A stretch of DNA of 64,000 bases from Myotis daubentonii (Eukaryota; Chordata; Mammalia; Chiroptera; Vespertilionidae), in the NCBI RefSeq assembly GCF_963259705.1, contig NC_081841.1:89045063-89109062 (forward strand), given 5' to 3'. The position numbers and the translations under genes were made by a program. Positions within the stretch are counted from its first letter, which is position 1; each line of letters begins with the position of its first letter. Shown in pieces: positions 11,726 through 23,512 of the stretch. The notes below the pieces were generated by a model. The model ran no database searches. It worked only from the letters and a program-made list of their open reading frames with translations, and was not told the DNA's origin.

Positions 11726-12826
11726 GAAGACTAAATCAAAAGAAGGAAAATCAAAATGATAATGTTATTGCGTCTATTTATTTCAGCTGTGACCACCAAA
11801 ACATTTTGGGAAATAATTTTGAAATATGTGTCAAAAATTTTAAGTATGTTCTTACATTTCACCCATATTTTTTTTATTCTGGTATGCAAAGAAAATAATC
11901 TAGCATATAAGAAAAAATTATTCCCATAAAGATGTTTACTACAGAATTTTTTATAACAGTGAAACATAGAAGTTACCTTAAGCTCCAATAATGTGAGAAT
12001 GACTAAGACTTAAAGATTGATTCAGACTTTCAATAAATAAGAAATAAATTGAACAAAATAGAAAAGTTTATGATGCCATGTAAACTGAGGGAAGTAACAT
12101 ATCAATTTTATTTAAGGTCTTGTGTTAAATGATGGCTGACCACATATGTAACTCATTCCCTAGAGTTATTATAGTTGAAAGTATAGAAGTAGGAGTGAAA
12201 CTTTACCAAAGTGATCTCACATTTTTATTGCTTCTCTTTTCCTCTTCAATCTACTCTCAACCATCATCTCCACATTTGATGCATCCATTCACAAACCAAA
12301 ATTCTATGAACCAAGTTTTAAAATCCTCATGGTAAAGTATTTTCCTCAGATCTTTTATTCTGATTTATTATTTGAATTGAAATAATAAATCTAAGGTCAT
12401 GGCCATACAAATAAGACATACTAAAAAAAAATAGCCAACAAACTAAAAAAAGTCAACCAAACACACAGAACCATTTCATTGTTTTATAATTATCTTATAA
12501 ATCATCTCTCTTCAAGACAATATGAGTGCTCATCATTGTCTATTGTTTTAAAAGTAATTTTATCATAAATAAAATATCAATTTGATTATAGCATTGATTT
12601 TATTTAGTATTAATTGATCAATTATAGATGTTAAAAATGACTAATGATTATTGATGTAGTATGTATATGTGTAATTTAAATGAAATATGTCATTCTTTGA
12701 GCTCTAATATAAAGTTTTGCTTTTCACAGGGAAGTTGTCATTTTTTGTAAATATTGCATTTTAAGAATTAAGTAATTAGACAACTAAAAACAATTTAGGA
12801 TTCTAAAATAATATCTTTTTTTCCAG
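11726..12826. other. Unassigned AT-rich DNA
   Basis: No gene or clearly nameable repeat seen. Composition is strongly AT-rich, with short A and T runs only. Confidence 0.5.
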
Positions 12827-14013
12827 CTTCATTGGGGGTGTAATTAACAAATAGATTTGTATAATATTTAAAATTTGCAGTGTGATGCTTTTACCTAGTA
12901 CACATTGTGAAAGGATGTCCACCAGTGAGTTAGCACATCCATCACCTCACATATTTACCTTTATTTTTCTTTTTGTAAGTGTCAGCTCTGCCGGGAAATT
13001 TCAGTTATACAAAGCAGTTATATAACTGAAAGCCTAAACACTGTTACAATTATCTCCCATTTCCCCCACCCCTCAATTCCTGGCAACCACAGTTTTATTC
13101 TGTTTCTGAGTTTGACTTTTTTTTTTTTTTTTTTTTTTTTAGATTCCACATATAAGGGATTCCATATAGTATTTTGTTTTTCTCTTATTTAACTTAGTAT
13201 AATACTTTCCAGGTTCATGTTTGTTGTCACAGAAGGCAGAATTTCCTTCCTTTTTAAGGCTAAATAATATTCTATCATGTGTATATATTACATTTTCTTT
13301 ATTCATTCAGCTGACACTTAAGTTGACTCCATAATTTGGCTAAATCCTTCAAGAAACTATGATTACTAGTATTTCCTCCAGATATATAACCAGAATCTGG
13401 ATTGCTAAATTATATGGCAGTTCAACATTTAATTTCTTGAGGAGCCTCCATACTGTTTTCCATAGTGGCTGCACCAGTTTGCATTCCTAACAGCAGTGTG
13501 CAAGAGTTCCCTTTTCTTCACATCTTCCCCAGCATTTGCCATCTCTTGATTTTTTTTAAAATAACAGGTATGAGGTGATATCTCATTATGGTTTTGAGTT
13601 ACATTTCCCTGATGATTAGTGATGTCGAGCACCTCTTTTTTTTTTTTAAATATATTTTATTGATTTTTTACAGAGAGGAAGGAGAGAGATAGAGAGTTAG
13701 AAACATCGATGAGAGAGAAACATCGATCAGCTGCCTCCTGCACATGTCCCATTGGAGATATGCCCACAACCCAGGTACATGCCCTTGACCGGAATCGAAC
13801 CTGGGACCTTTCAGTCCGCAGGCCGACGCTCTATCCACTGAGCCAAACCGGTTTCGGCGAGCACCTCTTTCTGAATGTGTTGACTATTTGCATATCTTCT
13901 TTGGAAAAATATTTATTCAGGTCCATTTTTTAATTGAGCTATTTATGTGTGTGTGTTTTTCTATTGACTTGTATGTGTTCCTTGTATAGTTTTTATATTA
14001 ATCCTTTATCAGC
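12827..14013 (-). mobile_element. Old LINE-1 3' portion, minus strand
   Basis: In reverse, this matches the L1 3' UTR and ORF2 C-terminus. The plus strand reads GGCAACCACAGTTTTATTC, AGATTCCACATATAAGGGAT, then CATACTGTTTTCCATAGTGG and CAGCAGTGTGCAAGAGTTCC, all typical of reversed L1 ORF2 ends. It is interrupted by the SINE at 13639-13857. A long T-run lies at about 13119-13140. Confidence 0.8.
13639..13857 (-). mobile_element. VES-type SINE, well preserved
   Basis: A reverse-oriented SINE with T-run, AATATATTTTATTGATTTTT, ACATCGATGAGAGAGAAACA, CATGCCCTTGACCGGAATCG (B-box) and GCCGACGCTCTATCCACTGA (A-box). It is flanked by a 13-bp target duplication, CGAGCACCTCTTT, at about 13625-13637 and 13858-13870. 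It sits in old L1 sequence. Confidence 0.95.
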
Positions 14014-14237
14014 CTGGCCTGAGCTCCTGGGTGTGTCTCAGACTTCTGTGGCTATCCAAGCAGTTTTGTTCTTACTGGCTGCCAGTAGTTGAGAGAGTGC
14101 CAAAACCTAGCAGTGTCCTGCAAAGGAGGATGGCAGTCATCACCTAGAGGCATGATTAGAAGCCAGATCCTCAAGCAGCCACTGGGAAAGTATGTAGTTA
14201 AGCCCCTTCCAGGGCAAAAATGAAAGATGGGCATTTT
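14014..14237. other. Unassigned single-copy-looking DNA
   Basis: No gene recognised. It resumes at 16140 after the inserted L1s, and its last bases (AGATGGGCATTTTT) are duplicated there as the target site. Confidence 0.5.
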
Positions 14238-14720
14238 TTTAAGTTAAATTTATTGGGATGACATTGGCTAATAAAATTATATGGGTTTCAAGTATGTAAT
14301 TCTATGATATGTAATCTGTATATTGCATCATATCCCTACCACTCAAAGTTAAATCTCCTTCCCTCATATATGCTCAAACTTTCTACCCTTCACTACCTTC
14401 TACTCTCCCCTTTCCTCTGGTAACCACCATTATTTGTGTCTATGAGTTATTGTTTGACCATTCATTGCTTTCAGTTTTATATCCCACATATGAGTGAAAT
14501 CATATGGTTCCACTATGGAAAACAGTATGACATTTCCTCAAAAATTTAAGAATAGAATTACCATATGCCCTAGCAACTCCTCTTCTGGGTATCTACCTGA
14601 AAAGATATTTGCAAAGATATAGGCACCCTGTATGTTCAATGCAACATTATTTATGGTGACCAAGGCATAGAAACAACAGAAGTGTCCCTCACTAGGATGA
14701 TTGGATAAAGAAGATGTGGT

Positions 14721-15700
14721 ACAACCAACTTACACCATACACAAAAATAAACTCAAAATGGATAAAGGACTTAAATGTACGACAGGATACCATAAAAATT
14801 CTAGAAGAATCCAAAGGCAACAAAATCTCAGACATATGCCGAAGCAATTTCTTCACTGATACAGCTCCTAGGGCATGTGAAACTAAAGAAAAAATGAACA
14901 AATGGGACTACATCAAAATAAAAAGCTTCTGCACAGCAAAAGAAACCATCAACAAAACAACAAGAAAACCCACTGTGTGGGAAAACATATTTGCCAATGA
15001 CATATCTGATAAGGGCCTAATCTCCAAAATTTATAGGGAACTCATACAACTTAACAAAAGGAAGATAAACAATCCAATCAAAAAATGGGCAAAGGACCTA
15101 AATAGACACCTCTCAAAAGAGGACATTCAGAAAGCCAAGAGACATATGAAAACATGCTCAAAGTCACTAATCATCCGAGAGATGCAAATCAAAACAGCAA
15201 TGAGGTACCATCTCACACCTGTCAGACTGGCTATCATCAACAAATCAACAAACGACAAGTGCTGGAGAGGTTGTGGAGAAAAAAGAACACTTGTGCACTG
15301 CTGGTGGGAATGCAGACTGGTGCAGCCACTATGGAAGACAGTATGGAGTTTCCTTAAAAAACTGAAAATGGAACTCCCATTTGACCCTGTGATCCCACTT
15401 CTAGGAATATATCCCAAGAAACCAGAAACACCAATCAGAAAGGATATATGCACCCCTATGTTCATAGCAGCACAATTCACCATAGCTAAGATCTGGAAAC
15501 AGCCTAAGTGCCCATCAGTAGATGAATGGATTAGAAAACTGTGGTACATCTACACGATGGAATACTATGCTGCTGTAAAAAGGAAGGAACTCTTACCATT
15601 TGCAACTTCATGGATGGAACTGGAGAGCATTATGCTAAGTGAAATAAGCCAGTCAATAAAGGAAAAATACCACATGATCTCACTCATTCATGGACAATAG
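14721..15700 (+). pseudogene. L1 ORF2 C-terminal fragment, reading frame intact to the stop
   Basis: About 326 codons are open to the natural TAG at 15698-15700. In order they hold the domain downstream of the reverse transcriptase ([20 protein letters not shown]), the [20 protein letters not shown] block, the cysteine-rich box C-X3-C-X7-H-X4-C ([18 protein letters not shown]), and the terminal [30 protein letters not shown] and MLSEISQS blocks. The endonuclease and reverse transcriptase are missing through 5' truncation, so it is not functional. The apparent first ATG at 14714 lies in flanking DNA and is not a real start. Confidence 0.93.
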
Positions 15701-16009
15701 AGACCATTATAAACTTTTGAACAATAATAGATACAGAGGCAGAGCTGCCTCAAACAGATTGTCAAACTGCAGCGGGAAGGCCGGGGAGGGTTGGGGGGCA
15801 GGAGGTAGTGGGGTAAGAGATCAACTAAAGGACTTGTATGCATGCATATAAGCATAACCAATGGACATAAGACACTGGGTGATAGGGGAGGCTAGGGGAC
15901 TGTCTAGGGTGGGGGTATAAAATGGATACATATGTAATACCCTTTGTAATACTTTAAGCAATAAAAAACAAAAAAAAAACCAAAAAACAAAAAAACAAAA
16001 AAAAAAAAA
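14721..16009 (+). mobile_element. Young 5'-truncated LINE-1
   Basis: A 1.29-kb plus-strand L1 containing an uninterrupted ORF2 C-terminus, a G-rich 3' UTR, a GCAATAAAA signal and an A-rich tail (15960-16009). The target duplication AAAGAAGATGTGGT is exact at 14707-14720 and 16010-16023. It is nested inside an older, inverted L1. The open frame and perfect duplication point to a recent insertion. Confidence 0.95.
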
Positions 16010-16139
16010 AAAGAAGATGTGGTGCATATATACAATGCAATACTACTCAGCCATAAGAGAAGATGAAATATTGCCATTTGCAACAGCTTGGATGGATCTT
16101 GAGAATATCATGCTAAGAGAAATAAGTCAGACCGAAAAG

Positions 16140-16642
16140 TCAAGATGGGCATTTTTATCTGCTCCCTCTGTTCTGGGCCTAGGTATATAGCCATGGGGGT
16201 AATAGGGGTAGTGAAGGGATAGGGGTCATGAGAGGTATGGGGGTGAAAATTGTTGTTCCTGTGCCCATTTACAACTGCTTCTTTGCTTACTGTGGGACTC
16301 ATGAATGCAAGCCCCGTTAGCTATCTGAGCTAGGCAATCTCAACAGCTGGCACCAGAAGTGCGTGCAAAATACTACCAGAGACATGCTGTTCTTCTGATT
16401 TTATTGTTAAACAGAGCCAAAGGAAGAAGGAAGAGAAGGGGGGATACTCCTGGCTCTCCCAGGCTGACGGGGTAGATTGCAGAAGCTTTTATAAGTGTAT
16501 GAAATTAGAAGCTCGACCCTCAGGTAGCCGATTGTTAAATATTCAGTCAAACCCCATTTCGGAAAAATACTGGGAGATGGGCACTTTTGCCTGTTCCTTC
16601 TGCACTGAGCCTTGAGGGTATAACCTCAAGAGTGCCTGCAGA
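16140..16642. other. Unassigned DNA with a weak internal duplication
   Basis: No gene recognised. Two diverged copies of a segment are visible: AGATGGGCATTTTTATCTG..GGGCC near 16143-16180 and AGATGGGCACTTTTGCCTG..GAGCC near 16574-16612. This suggests an ancient tandem duplication or pieces of one old repeat. Confidence 0.45.
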
Positions 16643-16862
16643 TGCCCTGATCGGTTTGGCTCAGTTGATAGAGCGTCGGCCTGGGGACTGAAGGGTCCCG
16701 GGTTCGATTCCGGTCAAGGGCATGTACCTTGGTTGCGGGCACATCCCCAGTAGGGGGTGTGCAAAAGGCAGATAATTGATGTTTCTCTCTCCTCGATGTT
16801 TCTAGCTCTCTATCCCTCTCCCTACCTCTCTGTAAAAAATCAATAAAATATATTTTTAAAAA
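16643..16862 (+). mobile_element. VES-type SINE, well preserved
   Basis: Head GGTTTGGCTCAGTTGATAGA, GCGTCGGCCTGGGGACTG, B-box GGTTCGATTCCGGTCAAGGG, TACCTTGGTTGCGGGCACAT, CCCCAGTAGGGGGTGTGC and tail AATCAATAAAATATATTTT. The target duplication AAGAGTGCCTGCAGA is exact at 16628-16642 and 16863-16877. It is one of the youngest-looking SINEs in the window. Confidence 0.96.
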
Positions 16863-16877
16863 AAGAGTGCCTGCAGA

Positions 16878-18352
16878 CCCATGAAGAACTACTTTGCTAT
16901 AGCCCTGTGGGTTTCATGGACACAAGCCATGAGTGCTTTGTCACATCTGTATTTCTAGCCCCCTCCAAATGCAATATTGGCATATAAGAGGTGTTCCCAA
17001 AATTGTTTAACAGGTGGATGTACTGCATCAAGAATTTCCTAAATAAGAGGAGAAAAATTTATCAAGACAGCCATAGAAAAGGTGAATATCTAGCTGGTTT
17101 ATATTTTACAAATTAACTCCCAAACAGAGGTTTCTAACAGTGGCATACATCAGAATTTTTTTAAAGCTTTTTAAAATACAGATCTACTGAGTTAGAATTT
17201 CTGGTGACAGATATTTAAAAACAAATGCCTCATGGGTTTTCTAGCATGATTAGTAACCTCTGCTTTAAAATGAGTTTTCCTTATCTGAGGTGAAGTGTTC
17301 TGAACTTACAACCTTAGCACAGTTACACAAAACTCCCTTTAGAAAAACCTTTAGGGTAATCTGCTATTTCAGATTTTTAACTGAGAACACTGTCAATGAC
17401 TTAGCAGATTATGTAAAATTATTCCAGCATATTTCCTATGTAAAAAATCTACTAGTTTAAAATAACCTCCCCCCTCTTTTTAACAATTACCATTTTATTC
17501 ACCCACCCTAGCCCCTTAAAATATAAAAGACTTCAAGATTTAAATGTGCCCTTGTCATGAACCACTCCAAAGTAAAAGAAACCAAATAAATTCAGGTGAT
17601 GTCTTACAGAGTAATTGACTTCTTTTCATACTAATAAAAGTGGTCTCTTGTGCCTACTTTCCCTAGCTCATCCATATAACATAAGCAACTGTGTCAACAT
17701 TTAGCAACCTTAAATCTATGCAAAATACTAATATGAACACAATAAACATTTCTGTATTCAATGACCATCTTATAAATGATTCTGTACTCAGTGTGCATAT
17801 TAAAATGTCTATTTCCCCTCCCAACAATGACATGTGTTCAAAAGTGGATAAATACTAAATATGTGTTATGTATGTTGGTCAATGATAAAATATTAAATAA
17901 AATGCTTTAAATGAAGTCTAATGAAAAGACCAATTCACTCCAAGTTCTTTTTGCTATTAACATGCTCTAACCCTCACTCTGAAAAGATGTGATCTCTTGG
18001 TGGAAAAGAAAAACATCATAGTTAGGATATTATGGGGAAAAGAATCTTTGAAGAGAGAGAAGGCAATCATTAAAAACTGTAGATGTAAATGGTGCTCACC
18101 CACTTCAATTTTAAATGAGAGAATATGTGTCTGGAGTTGACAATAGACTATAATAATAAAAGAAATCCAGTGGTATACAGAGCCACTCATTTTCTTGGGA
18201 AAGAAGGCAGTTATTATTGTAATTTTAAGAGTGGTAAATGCTCCTGAGTTTTTTTAAAAATCAATAAATAATGTATAAAGTAGAAAGTTAAACTATTTCC
18301 TTTCAATACCACTATTGAGTCAGCTAAATACTTTTCTAGAATAGTACATATA
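16878..18352. other. Unassigned AT-rich DNA
   Basis: No gene, RNA or clearly recognisable mobile element seen. Confidence 0.5.
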
Positions 18353-18519
18353 CTAGAGACCCGGTGCATGAAACTCGTGCACTGGTAGGGTTCCTAGTGG
18401 CTTCCAGCTGCTGGCTGGGGCCTCTCTCCCTTTCCCTGGCCAGCCCCACCCCCTGGTTGAACTCCCAAACAACTCCCAGTCGAGGGGACAATTTACATAC
18501 TATGCTTTTATTTTATAGA
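18353..18519 (-). mobile_element. Short HeliBat-type Helitron
   Basis: On the plus strand it begins CTAGAGACCCGGTGCATGAA with the hairpin remnant GTGCATGAAACTCGTGCAC and ends TATGCTTTTATTTTATAGA. In reverse this is TC..TATAAAATAAAAGCATA as the 5' end and CTAG as the 3' end. Only 167 bp long, an internally deleted copy with no ORF. Confidence 0.8.
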
Positions 18520-18582
18520 ATATGTACATAGAGACATGTATATGCATGCGTATGAGTGTGGGGGTTTGTATCTCTGTGTGGA

Positions 18583-18583
<1 letters not shown>

Positions 18584-18624
<41 letters not shown>
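18584..18624. repeat. (TG)n microsatellite
   Basis: About 18 TG units, interrupted near the end by TATG. It follows the minus Helitron. Confidence 0.95.
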
Positions 18625-18627
<3 letters not shown>

Positions 18628-18639
18628 AGGTATTCTATA

Positions 18640-21239
18640 TAAAAATTCTAATGGCTTCTACAGATTTGGTAGTGCCTTTCTGGCAAGATGTAATAGAGAT
18701 GCTCACATCACTGAAGGGAGAACAGAGAAGCTCCTAATTGCCTATCACATTACTTTTGGAGCTAAATGGATGTTACATTATTCAGGATTAGGAGATATGT
18801 TTCCAATGCACCAAGCAAGATGGATGCCTCACAATCCCTCATTTGCTCCAGCAGCTCTTCATTGTTTGCCTTTTTATTGCTTTGTCATTGCCACAGGAAA
18901 GGGTACCTTTGGCGCACAATGCTGTTTGCAGGACAATTTTTGCCATAAAAAAAGAATTAATTATTTTCTGCCATTTTCCATTTTCATCACCAATTTCCAA
19001 GTGTCATGAAAGTGAGCTCTGTTTTCACACGACATTCTATTCTTATTACCATCTTCATCCCAAGAATGAAAGTCTGTAATGAAAGCAAAGCCATAGCTGG
19101 CATAGGAGGGCTGTTATAATTCACTCTCATGACAAAGATAGTAATGAGAAATGACAATGGCACAGAATGAATCCTTTCCGATCCCAGCCCCTTGGATGAT
19201 AATGAAAACAGAAGATGGCACCAACTGTATTCATCTTCATGACACCTATTGTGACAGGATTGAAAGCTGCAGCCACAAACCCATCTGAAGTTACAATTCC
19301 CAGTCTCATTCCCATTATGTGTTTATATAACAAAACAACCAAAATAAAACAGAATACCCTCCATACTAACATTTCTCCTGGGAATCCAGTTATGGGGGAG
19401 CTTTCAGGGGCTGAAAAATTTCCTTTACTGTCTACAACTGAATGCTTCCATCTTCTAAAATCATATTTTCTTTTTTTATTGTGAAATCATCTTAGCAATA
19501 TTTCTAAAAGTAATGGTGCAAAAGAGGAGGGAGAGAATATGAAAATAAAGACATTTTTAAGCTTACAATTCAATTATTTCACTCCTCTGGGGGGGAACAA
19601 AGCAAATTTAAGGTATAAAATATTCAACTAATGCAAATAATACAGACTCTTGCCCATTCTTGCATACCTTCTTTTCTTCTCCCTTTTTTATTGAACTATG
19701 ATTATATTTTTATAAAATCTAAAAAGAATTTAAAGCTAAGTTGATTCAATCTTTGCATTTTATAGATGAGGAAAAATAGACTTAGGAAGGTAAAGCATCT
19801 TATACACCATTACCCAGATAGTGCCAAGGCACTCACTCTCATTTTTTTCAGTTTGATTTTTCTAGAAGGTAAGTTGAAATGCCAAAGAGAAAGGTAAAAG
19901 GAAATATATGCATTCTGCTCAATTTAAAGTGAAGGAAGGTGGCATTCTCTCAAATAATTTATTTTGTAGTCCTAAGCTTCCTGACTCTGTCTGTGCCTTT
20001 GGTCAATCCTGTTTCTGAGTTTCAATTTTCTAATATAAAAGTTTAGAAAATATAAGTTGTGCACTAAACAGTCTATCTTAAGTAGGTGAAGTGAGCACTT
20101 TATTTTTTCCTCTTCCTACTGTCTGCAAATGTGACTTTTTTCCACCTCCTCCTCACTCTGCTTCTAACTATTCTGTGGTCATGAGCTAGGCAGGTGTGAA
20201 AAGTAAAGTAGCAAAGGCTCTACTCCTTTACCAGGCATCTGTGCTACATCATCCCATAGCATAGGTAATGGACCCTTTGGACGACTTCTTACAACTCGCC
20301 CTCCACTTCTAACAGAAAAGCAGAATGGTGCATTTCTTTCCTCTTGGCCAGCACCGGAGAACTTACAAATATATTCAAGCGAGGCTGCTTTTCTGTGTAT
20401 CCAGGCAGTCCATGTGAAGACGCATACTCAAGGAGTGAGGCCAATCGACTGCATCCTTTATTCTTACTTTGCAAATGGGGCCTGCCCTACGCAAGGGCCT
20501 GCATTCGGAATTCTTCAGGCAAGGGACAAGCATCATTCTCTGCCTCTGCAAACTCTAGGGAACACATGCCATGCTGGAGGCATCTGTTCTGTCTATGCTA
20601 GCATGGCAGAACTATCTGTTTTTGCAGTTAACAAGCATTTAGCAAGGAATTGGGAATGTGTTAAGGGAATTTCAATATTCCCTTTTGACAGATATACCAA
20701 ATCTGGGTGATTCCTGGGAGATGTCCTTACCTGACTGGAGAGAAGGAGAAATTGGATAGTCTTATATATGCACCCACTAAATTCCTTCACTGACTTTGTT
20801 CTCTAACAAATCTCTAACCTTTTACACTGGCTATTGGAAATCCAGGTGTTGATTGTTGGATAAGGTTAGCCACTTGGGGATGAATCTGTTGCTTCTCTTC
20901 AGATAAAGAACAAAGCTTGTCCCTCATTGTCTCAGCTTTCAGACTTTAGAAGAAGTTGTGAAGACCAGCAGCAAAAGTCTCATTGCATTCTTTACAGATT
21001 CCACATGATTATTCTAATAAGCATAATTTTTGATACAATGATAGCTTATTTTATATTACTACTAAATGCTTATATAATAACTCCTGAGTAGTGGGGCAGC
21101 TGAAGTCTAGGGAGGGTAAGTGCCTTCTCCTGATACAATGCATTGGAGGCCTAATTAAATCACATTTTAACAAATATAAAGTAAAAATGTATGCCACTAC
21201 ACACTGTAATTTTTAAGCAATCAAAAATAATTAGGAGTC
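18640..21239. other. Unassigned, repeat-poor DNA
   Basis: I see no gene or mobile element apart from a weak MIR-like relic near 19755-19850 (GATGAGGAAAAATAGAC and similar). The part 18700-19480 is more balanced in composition than its surroundings and free of recognisable repeats. Short open frames there show no family motif. Confidence 0.4.
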
Positions 21240-21245
21240 CTAGAG

Positions 21246-21684
21246 TGTTGGGGGCCAGATGTAAGCTGCCAAGGTCCTTGCACATGAAGGGGCTAGCAAG
21301 GCTGGGACCCTTACCCAAACAGTTTTTCCAGACTCGTTTGGATGTCGATTATCAATAGAATGAGAGCAACATTTGTAGAATGAGAACAGCCTTTCATAGC
21401 TTACCAAGAAGTCTGTAACTATTTACTGAGATATGCTGTACTGAGAACTTGTCCTTCTGCTGTCTCTCTCCCTTAGAGATTAAGAGGAACAAAGAATACA
21501 TTCCTCTTGACAGACCTCCTATTCAGTGTGTTGTGTATAAATAGGATTGTATAGCTAATAAACTCGCTTCAGTTCATCGAGAGAACTGGAGTCCTCCTGA
21601 CCCCGCTGTTCTGTCTTTCTTTCTTTTCTCAATTCCCACCTCCCTGCCTCAGCCCGGCTCAACCCTGTCAGGCTGGCCCTGACA
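21246..21684 (+). mobile_element. Solo LTR of an endogenous retrovirus, 439 bp
   Basis: The element begins TGTTGGGGGCC and ends GCCCTGACA. It is flanked by an exact 6-bp duplication, CTAGAG (21240-21245 and 21685-21690). A TATA box (TATAAATA, 21536-21543) and an AATAAA signal (21557-21562) give plus orientation. A 6-bp duplication is usual for beta-like (class II) endogenous retroviruses. No internal region remains, so it arose by LTR-LTR recombination. Confidence 0.93.
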
Positions 21685-21690
21685 CTAGAG

Positions 21691-23283
21691 CTTTCTATGT
21701 CTTCTGATTTATTACATTTTAGAGCTAACGTATAATCTACATGATATTTCCTCTCCTCTGAAGATCCAGCATGACTTCAACCCAATCTAGAGCTGGCCAG
21801 AGCTCTTATTCTGGGAAAATTATTACAGTGTGAATGCCTCTTTGTACATAAAGAAGCATCCGTGGTTCCAGCAGCAGCCAGGGTACCACCAGATCTGTGT
21901 AGTGATGGTACTTAGGCAGAATTTTTGTACTTCCCTTAAAATAACATGATGACATCTCTTCCAAACTGTTTGTTAAGTTTCTCAATCTACCCATAGGCTC
22001 TTGGGGGCTGATTTTTATAATAACCTTTCTCCTTTTACATTTTGCTTTAAACACAAGAAAATGGAAAACTTTCAGACAAAAACAAGCGAACATTAAACAA
22101 CAACCATAATTTTGATGGGGAAAATGCTCCAGATTTGTAGGTCTGCCTCTTCCGCTGTTTAATATAACCTCTACTATATTTTGAGACCACATGTGTGCAA
22201 GGCTTTGTGTTCTGTAACCTTGACAAGTAGCTTTGTTGACTTGTCTATAATATGAGATTAGAATTAGATTTGTGGTTTGCAATCTGTTCGGAAGACCTCT
22301 TCTGTTCTGCTGAAATACTCAACAGCCCCCACAGAGAAAGAAGGGATGGAACCAGTGAATTGTAGGCGCTGCCCAACAGTCCCTTAATCAATGCAGGAGG
22401 TCTGCTTATATCCTTTTATATATTTGGCTACTACATACGATTGATTTTTGAAAATTAAGTTCAACCCTAAAATGCCTGGATTAGAATTTTCTTCTGACAA
22501 CTTATCTATGATTCTGTGAAGTAGGACATGATTACAAAAACCCAGAGAAGCATAAGTTAAGCCACATTCCCTTCCAAGGCATAAGGTTAGTGTGGAGTCA
22601 TACAAAATTGTTCACTCAGCTCGGCATCACTTGCTCAATTTTATTTAGTGAGCAAATAATGGCCCAGAATAGGATGTTCCCTTGCATACTCATCCCAGGT
22701 AAGAAAAGACTTTATTTTAACATATATCGCAGGGCTCAAAGTAAACTTGAAAATGGGTATAAACTTGTCAAAAAGACAAACAAATATTCTCCAGACCTTG
22801 CCATGGGAAGACAGTTACCTGTACAGCTGCCCTGTCTCAATGGGAGCTATTTTTGCAGTTCCTGATCTTAGCATCTTTAAGAAAGGAACATTATGTGCAA
22901 TTTATTTCAAAACATAAATTTATTTTAACTTAAAGATAACTGGAGTATATTTTCCAGTAATGCAGGTAAAGATAAAAGTTATTCTAACTTAAAGTGCTGT
23001 GGATATTTTCTACATTAATTCAAACTACATAAAGTTAATATCAAAATAACATTGGGGAAAAACAAAGATTAAATGCATATAAAAGCCTTTGATCCTATTT
23101 TTACATCTGTTTTGTTGTCAAATAAGATATTTGCAAGAAATAATATTTCATATTGGTTTTCAATTTTCATATTTTCCCATTTGTAGTCTACAGAATTAGC
23201 TCGAGAATGCATGAGATCTTCACATATTTTTGATAAATTAAATCTTATTTTTGGTGATTAAGGCAACAGGAAGATTAAAAAAG
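21691..23283. other. Unassigned DNA
   Basis: No gene or clear repeat recognised. The longest open frame (minus, about 158 codons near 21806-22282) shows no family motif and no splice context I can defend. Confidence 0.45.
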
Positions 23284-23293
23284 ATAACTTGAA

Positions 23294-23502
23294 GCCTGGC
23301 CAGCATGGCTCAGTGGTTGAGCATCAACCTATGAACCAGAAGGTCACGGTTTGATTCCGGTCAAGGCATATGTCTGGGTTGTAGACTCAGTCCTCAGTGT
23401 GGGGCGTGCAGAAGGCAGCCGATCTGTTCTCTGTCGTCATTGATGTCTCTCTCTATCTCTCTCAGCTTCTCCCTTCCTCTCTGAAAAAAAATAATAATTA
23501 TT
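23294..23502 (+). mobile_element. VES-type SINE
   Basis: Plus-strand SINE with head GCCTGGCCAGCATGGCTCAG, TGGTTGAGCATC, B-box GGTTTGATTCCGGTCAAGG and tail CTTCCTCTCTGAAAAAAAAT. The target duplication ATAACTTGAA is exact at 23284-23293 and 23503-23512. Confidence 0.93.
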
Positions 23503-23512
23503 ATAACTTGAA

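Larger units (their letters stand above)
14238..16139 (-). mobile_element. Twin-primed (5'-inverted) older L1, hosting a younger L1
   Basis: Segment 14238-14513 is L1 3' UTR to ORF2 end in reverse (T-run, then GGTAACCACCATTATTTGTG). From about 14514 the orientation flips to plus (ACTATGGAAAACAGTATGAC onward). The plus piece is interrupted by the younger L1 (14721-16009) and resumes to 16139. The whole is flanked by AGATGGGCATTTTT near 14225-14238 and 16143-16156. An inverted 5' part with one shared target duplication is the classic twin-priming outcome. Confidence 0.85.

Noticed and set aside
14714..15700. A complete 328-residue host protein
   Set aside because: It is the C-terminal part of L1 ORF2 with its cysteine-rich box. 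The upstream ATG belongs to flanking DNA.
16645..16720. tRNA gene
   Set aside because: A- and B-box-like sequences are present, but they are the tRNA-derived head of the VES SINE, which continues into the SINE body and tail. No separate tRNA gene is seen.
21806..22282. 158-codon minus-strand frame as a gene
   Set aside because: No recognisable domain, signal or splice context. Length is within chance expectation over 64 kb.
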